The notes beneath the pieces are model-generated. The model saw only the letters and a list, made by a program, of their open reading frames with translations. It searched no databases and was not told where the DNA came from. The translations under genes and the position numbers were made by a program. A stretch of 64,000 nt of DNA, taken from NCBI GenBank assembly GCA_963791545.1, contig CAWBSR010000015.1:496001-560000 (forward strand), in the 5' to 3' direction. The stretch is from JALYXV01 sp963791545 (lineage in GTDB: Bacteria > Actinomycetota > Acidimicrobiia > Acidimicrobiales > Palsa-688). How positions within the stretch are numbered: the stretch's first letter is position 1; each line of letters starts with the position of its first letter. This document shows, in pieces, positions 60,844 through 64,000 of the stretch.

Positions 60844-60900
60844 CCAGCCCCGTCGGTCCGAGGCCCGAAGGGCCCGGAGGAAGCGCAGGAAGCGCAGGAA

Positions 60901-61170
60901 TCAGCCGGCCGCTTCGCCGTAAGGCTGTCCGGCCAGGTCGTAACAGTCGGCGTGATAGTGCTCGACACGGACCCACGCCCCGTCTTGATACACATTGGCG
61001 ATGACCTGGCGTTGCTGAGAACGGGCCGCGAACTTGATGGGTGCGCCGCAATGAGCGCAATTGGCCGTGTTTCCCGGCTCCACCTGTCGAAGCACCGCTC
61101 GGCTGATCATGATCCTTGACGTTCCCTGCATGGGCATTCCGTCGGCGGGAAAGTTGACGGCCTGAAGCAA
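60901..61170 (-). CDS. Small zinc-motif protein of unknown function
   Basis: An 89-residue protein, probably starting at the internal MPMQGTS methionine (61137) rather than 61170. It has a CAHCGAPIKF CxxC pair and, 35 residues later, HYHADCYD, together a plausible four-ligand zinc site like a treble clef. The middle reads QQRQVIANVYQDGAWVRVEH. The compact motif pattern and its position beside another small gene suggest a conserved actinobacterial protein, but I do not recognise the family. Confidence 0.72.
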   Translation of the reverse strand: MLQAVNFPADGMPMQGTSRIMISRAVLRQVEPGNTANCAHCGAPIKFAARSQQRQVIANVYQDGAWVRVEHYHADCYDLAGQPYGEAAG

Positions 61171-61172
61171 AA

Positions 61173-61562
61173 CTACTGCGGGTCGCTCTCGACCGGGCGA
61201 GCATCGGCGAGTCGGCGGCCCAGTCGAACTGCCTCGCCGACCAGCTGCCGCATCGCCGCCTCGTCGGCTCCCGCCGCCACAATTGCCTGCAATTGGTCCT
61301 CCACCACCTCGGCCAAAGCGTCGGCAGGCACCGTCCGGGCCGTCTCATCCGACGGGTCCCCGTCTCCCTGGCCCCCCATTCGCCGCTCCGCCTCCGCCGC
61401 CACCGCCTTGGCGACCATGGAACACAACACCGCCACGGCCGTCACCAGGCCGAAGGTGACGGCGGCGCCGTTGTGGTTGAGGATCGAGGTGACGATCATG
61501 CCCGCGATTCCGAGGCCGCAGACGACCATTGTCACCGTCCGCACCGCCCCTGCGCTCATCAT
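61173..61562 (-). CDS. Two-helix membrane protein with acidic C-terminal domain
   Basis: A 129-residue protein. Two hydrophobic helices (VTMVVCGLGIAGMIVTSIL and AAVTFGLVTAVAVLCSMVA) are followed by a cytoplasmic-looking helical domain rich in A, E and D (LAEVVEDQLQAIVAAGADEA, MRQLVGEAVRLGRRLADA). It ends 2 bp before the zinc-motif gene and begins 12 bp after ettA on the same strand, so the three are probably one transcription unit. The function is unknown. Confidence 0.78.
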   Translation of the reverse strand: MMSAGAVRTVTMVVCGLGIAGMIVTSILNHNGAAVTFGLVTAVAVLCSMVAKAVAAEAERRMGGQGDGDPSDETARTVPADALAEVVEDQLQAIVAAGADEAAMRQLVGEAVRLGRRLADARPVESDPQ

Positions 61563-61574
61563 CGCCGAACTCCG

Positions 61575-63254
<1,680 letters not shown>

Positions 63255-63311
63255 GCCCGCACCGTACAAGGCCGGTGTGACGGTGAGGCCGCCCGGTACG
63301 CTGGCTGGGCC

Positions 63312-64000
63312 ATGTCGAGCGAATCCAACGCCGACGACGGGCGGGGGCTGGGCCCCAACGCCTGGTTGGTCGACGAGATGTATGAGCAGTACCGGGAACA
63401 TCCCGCTTCGGTAAGCGAGAGCTGGCAGGAGTTCTTCGCGGACTACCACCACCGAGGGCTGGTCGCCACCCGCCCCGAGCCGGCGAGAGCCGGCGGCAGC
63501 AGCGACACCGCCGGTGCCGGTGCCGGTGCCGGTACTGGTACCGGCGGTGGCGTGGTGGCGGCTCCTCCCGCCCCGGCTCCTCCCGCCCCCACCCCCCTCG
63601 GCCCGGCCGCCCGGGTCGCGCCGCCGGGTCCTGCCCGCCCCCCGGCCCCTGCCCGCCCCCCGGCACCCGTCGGCCCCCCGGCACCCGTCGGCCCCCCGGC
63701 CCCCGTCGGGACCCCGAGCGCCGCCCCGGCCCCCGCCGCCACAAACGCTGCCCGCCCGGTCACCACAGGCGCCCCGGCCCCCGCCACAGACGTTGCCCGC
63801 CCCGTCACCACAGACGCGGCCGGGACTGACGGCGGGCCCGTCGTGTCGCCACTACGGGGGGCCGCGGCTCGTATCGCCGCCAATATGGAGGCCAGCCTCG
63901 CGGTGCCGACCGCGACCAGCGTGCGGGTGGTTCCCGCCGGCCTGCTCGAGGTCAATCGGCGCATCCTCAACAATCAACTGGCCCGGGTGGGCGCCGGCAA
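63312..64000 (+). CDS. kgd: Multifunctional 2-oxoglutarate decarboxylase/dehydrogenase E1-E2 (Kgd), 5' part
   Basis: The first 229 codons; the gene runs off the window. Residues 1-45 (GPNAWLVDEMYEQYREHPAS, VSESWQEFFADY) are the classic N-terminus of OGDH E1. A long Pro/Ala/Gly linker of low complexity with repeated APVGPP units follows (about 55-165), then PLRGAAARIAANMEASLAVP, the start of the E2 acyltransferase domain that is fused into Kgd in mycobacteria and relatives. This fusion is an actinobacterial marker. It serves the oxidative TCA cycle. It diverges from ettA. Confidence 0.95.
   Translation, partial: MSSESNADDGRGLGPNAWLVDEMYEQYREHPASVSESWQEFFADYHHRGLVATRPEPARAGGSSDTAGAGAGAGTGTGGGVVAAPPAPAPPAPTPLGPAARVAPPGPARPPAPARPPAPVGPPAPVGPPAPVGTPSAAPAPAATNAARPVTTGAPAPATDVARPVTTDAAGTDGGPVVSPLRGAAARIAANMEASLAVPTATSVRVVPAGLLEVNRRILNNQLARVGAG

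Overview
The window is GC-rich actinobacterial DNA. The best lineage clues lie at the right end: a mycobacterial-type multifunctional 2-oxoglutarate decarboxylase start (kgd) next to an EttA-type ABC-F gene, plus thymidylate kinase, a nitrobindin-like protein, YkuD L,D-transpeptidase, many GTG/TTG starts and several leaderless-looking promoters. I infer an actinobacterium, possibly Acidimicrobiia-like; nothing here proves the class. I recognise no rRNA, tRNA or CRISPR array.

Left part (1-24 kb) is accessory and partly decayed. It has a cut NarL-type histidine kinase with a palindromic divergent promoter, a secreted protein, a VapBC toxin-antitoxin pair beside a broken tyrosine recombinase, a large LuxR/LAL regulator with a one-base frameshift facing a second LAL remnant, a frameshifted secreted Ig-domain lipase, an Nramp-related transporter, a kinase remnant, an HD-GYP/LuxR protein, a deiodinase-like protein coupled to a glycosyltransferase, a small SnoaL-like protein, a methyltransferase with a decayed copy of its 5' end upstream, a berberine-enzyme fragment, a large catalase, and a PAS/SpoIIE phosphatase.

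Middle part (24-37 kb) holds two metabolic modules. The first is a divergent regulon: LysR regulator, fused double ABC permease and lipoprotein binding protein on the minus strand; amidohydrolase and two Rieske oxygenases on the plus strand; between them lies a clear inverted-repeat operator. The second is a sulfur/CoA-type cluster: MetY-like sulfhydrylase and CoA-binding protein facing a cupin and a RuBisCO-like protein, resembling parts of the methylthioadenosine-isoprenoid shunt.

The most striking module is at 39.0-43.8 kb: a five-gene glycine/sarcosine/betaine-reductase-like operon (B-component proprotein, GrdB-like selenoprotein, GrdC, thioredoxin, GrdA). Two genes are interrupted by in-frame TGA codons at the exact selenocysteine positions of GrdB and GrdA, and the first TGA is followed after 11 nt by a perfect SECIS-like hairpin. 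The B-component proprotein lacks the cysteine expected to form the pyruvoyl cofactor, and no grdD lies in the operon, so this may be a variant reductase of unknown substrate.

Right part (44-64 kb): a thioesterase, an L,D-transpeptidase, a tight response regulator-histidine kinase-orphan nuoD-anti-sigma-kinase operon, TfoX- and MarR-family genes, a split B12-dependent acyl-CoA mutase with its divergent MarR regulator and palindromic operator, pirin, tmk, a GNAT protein, an intact IS1182-family element inserted exactly at the shared CTAG stop codons of two convergent genes, a CAAX protease, nitrobindin, a zinc-motif protein, ettA and the 5' end of kgd.
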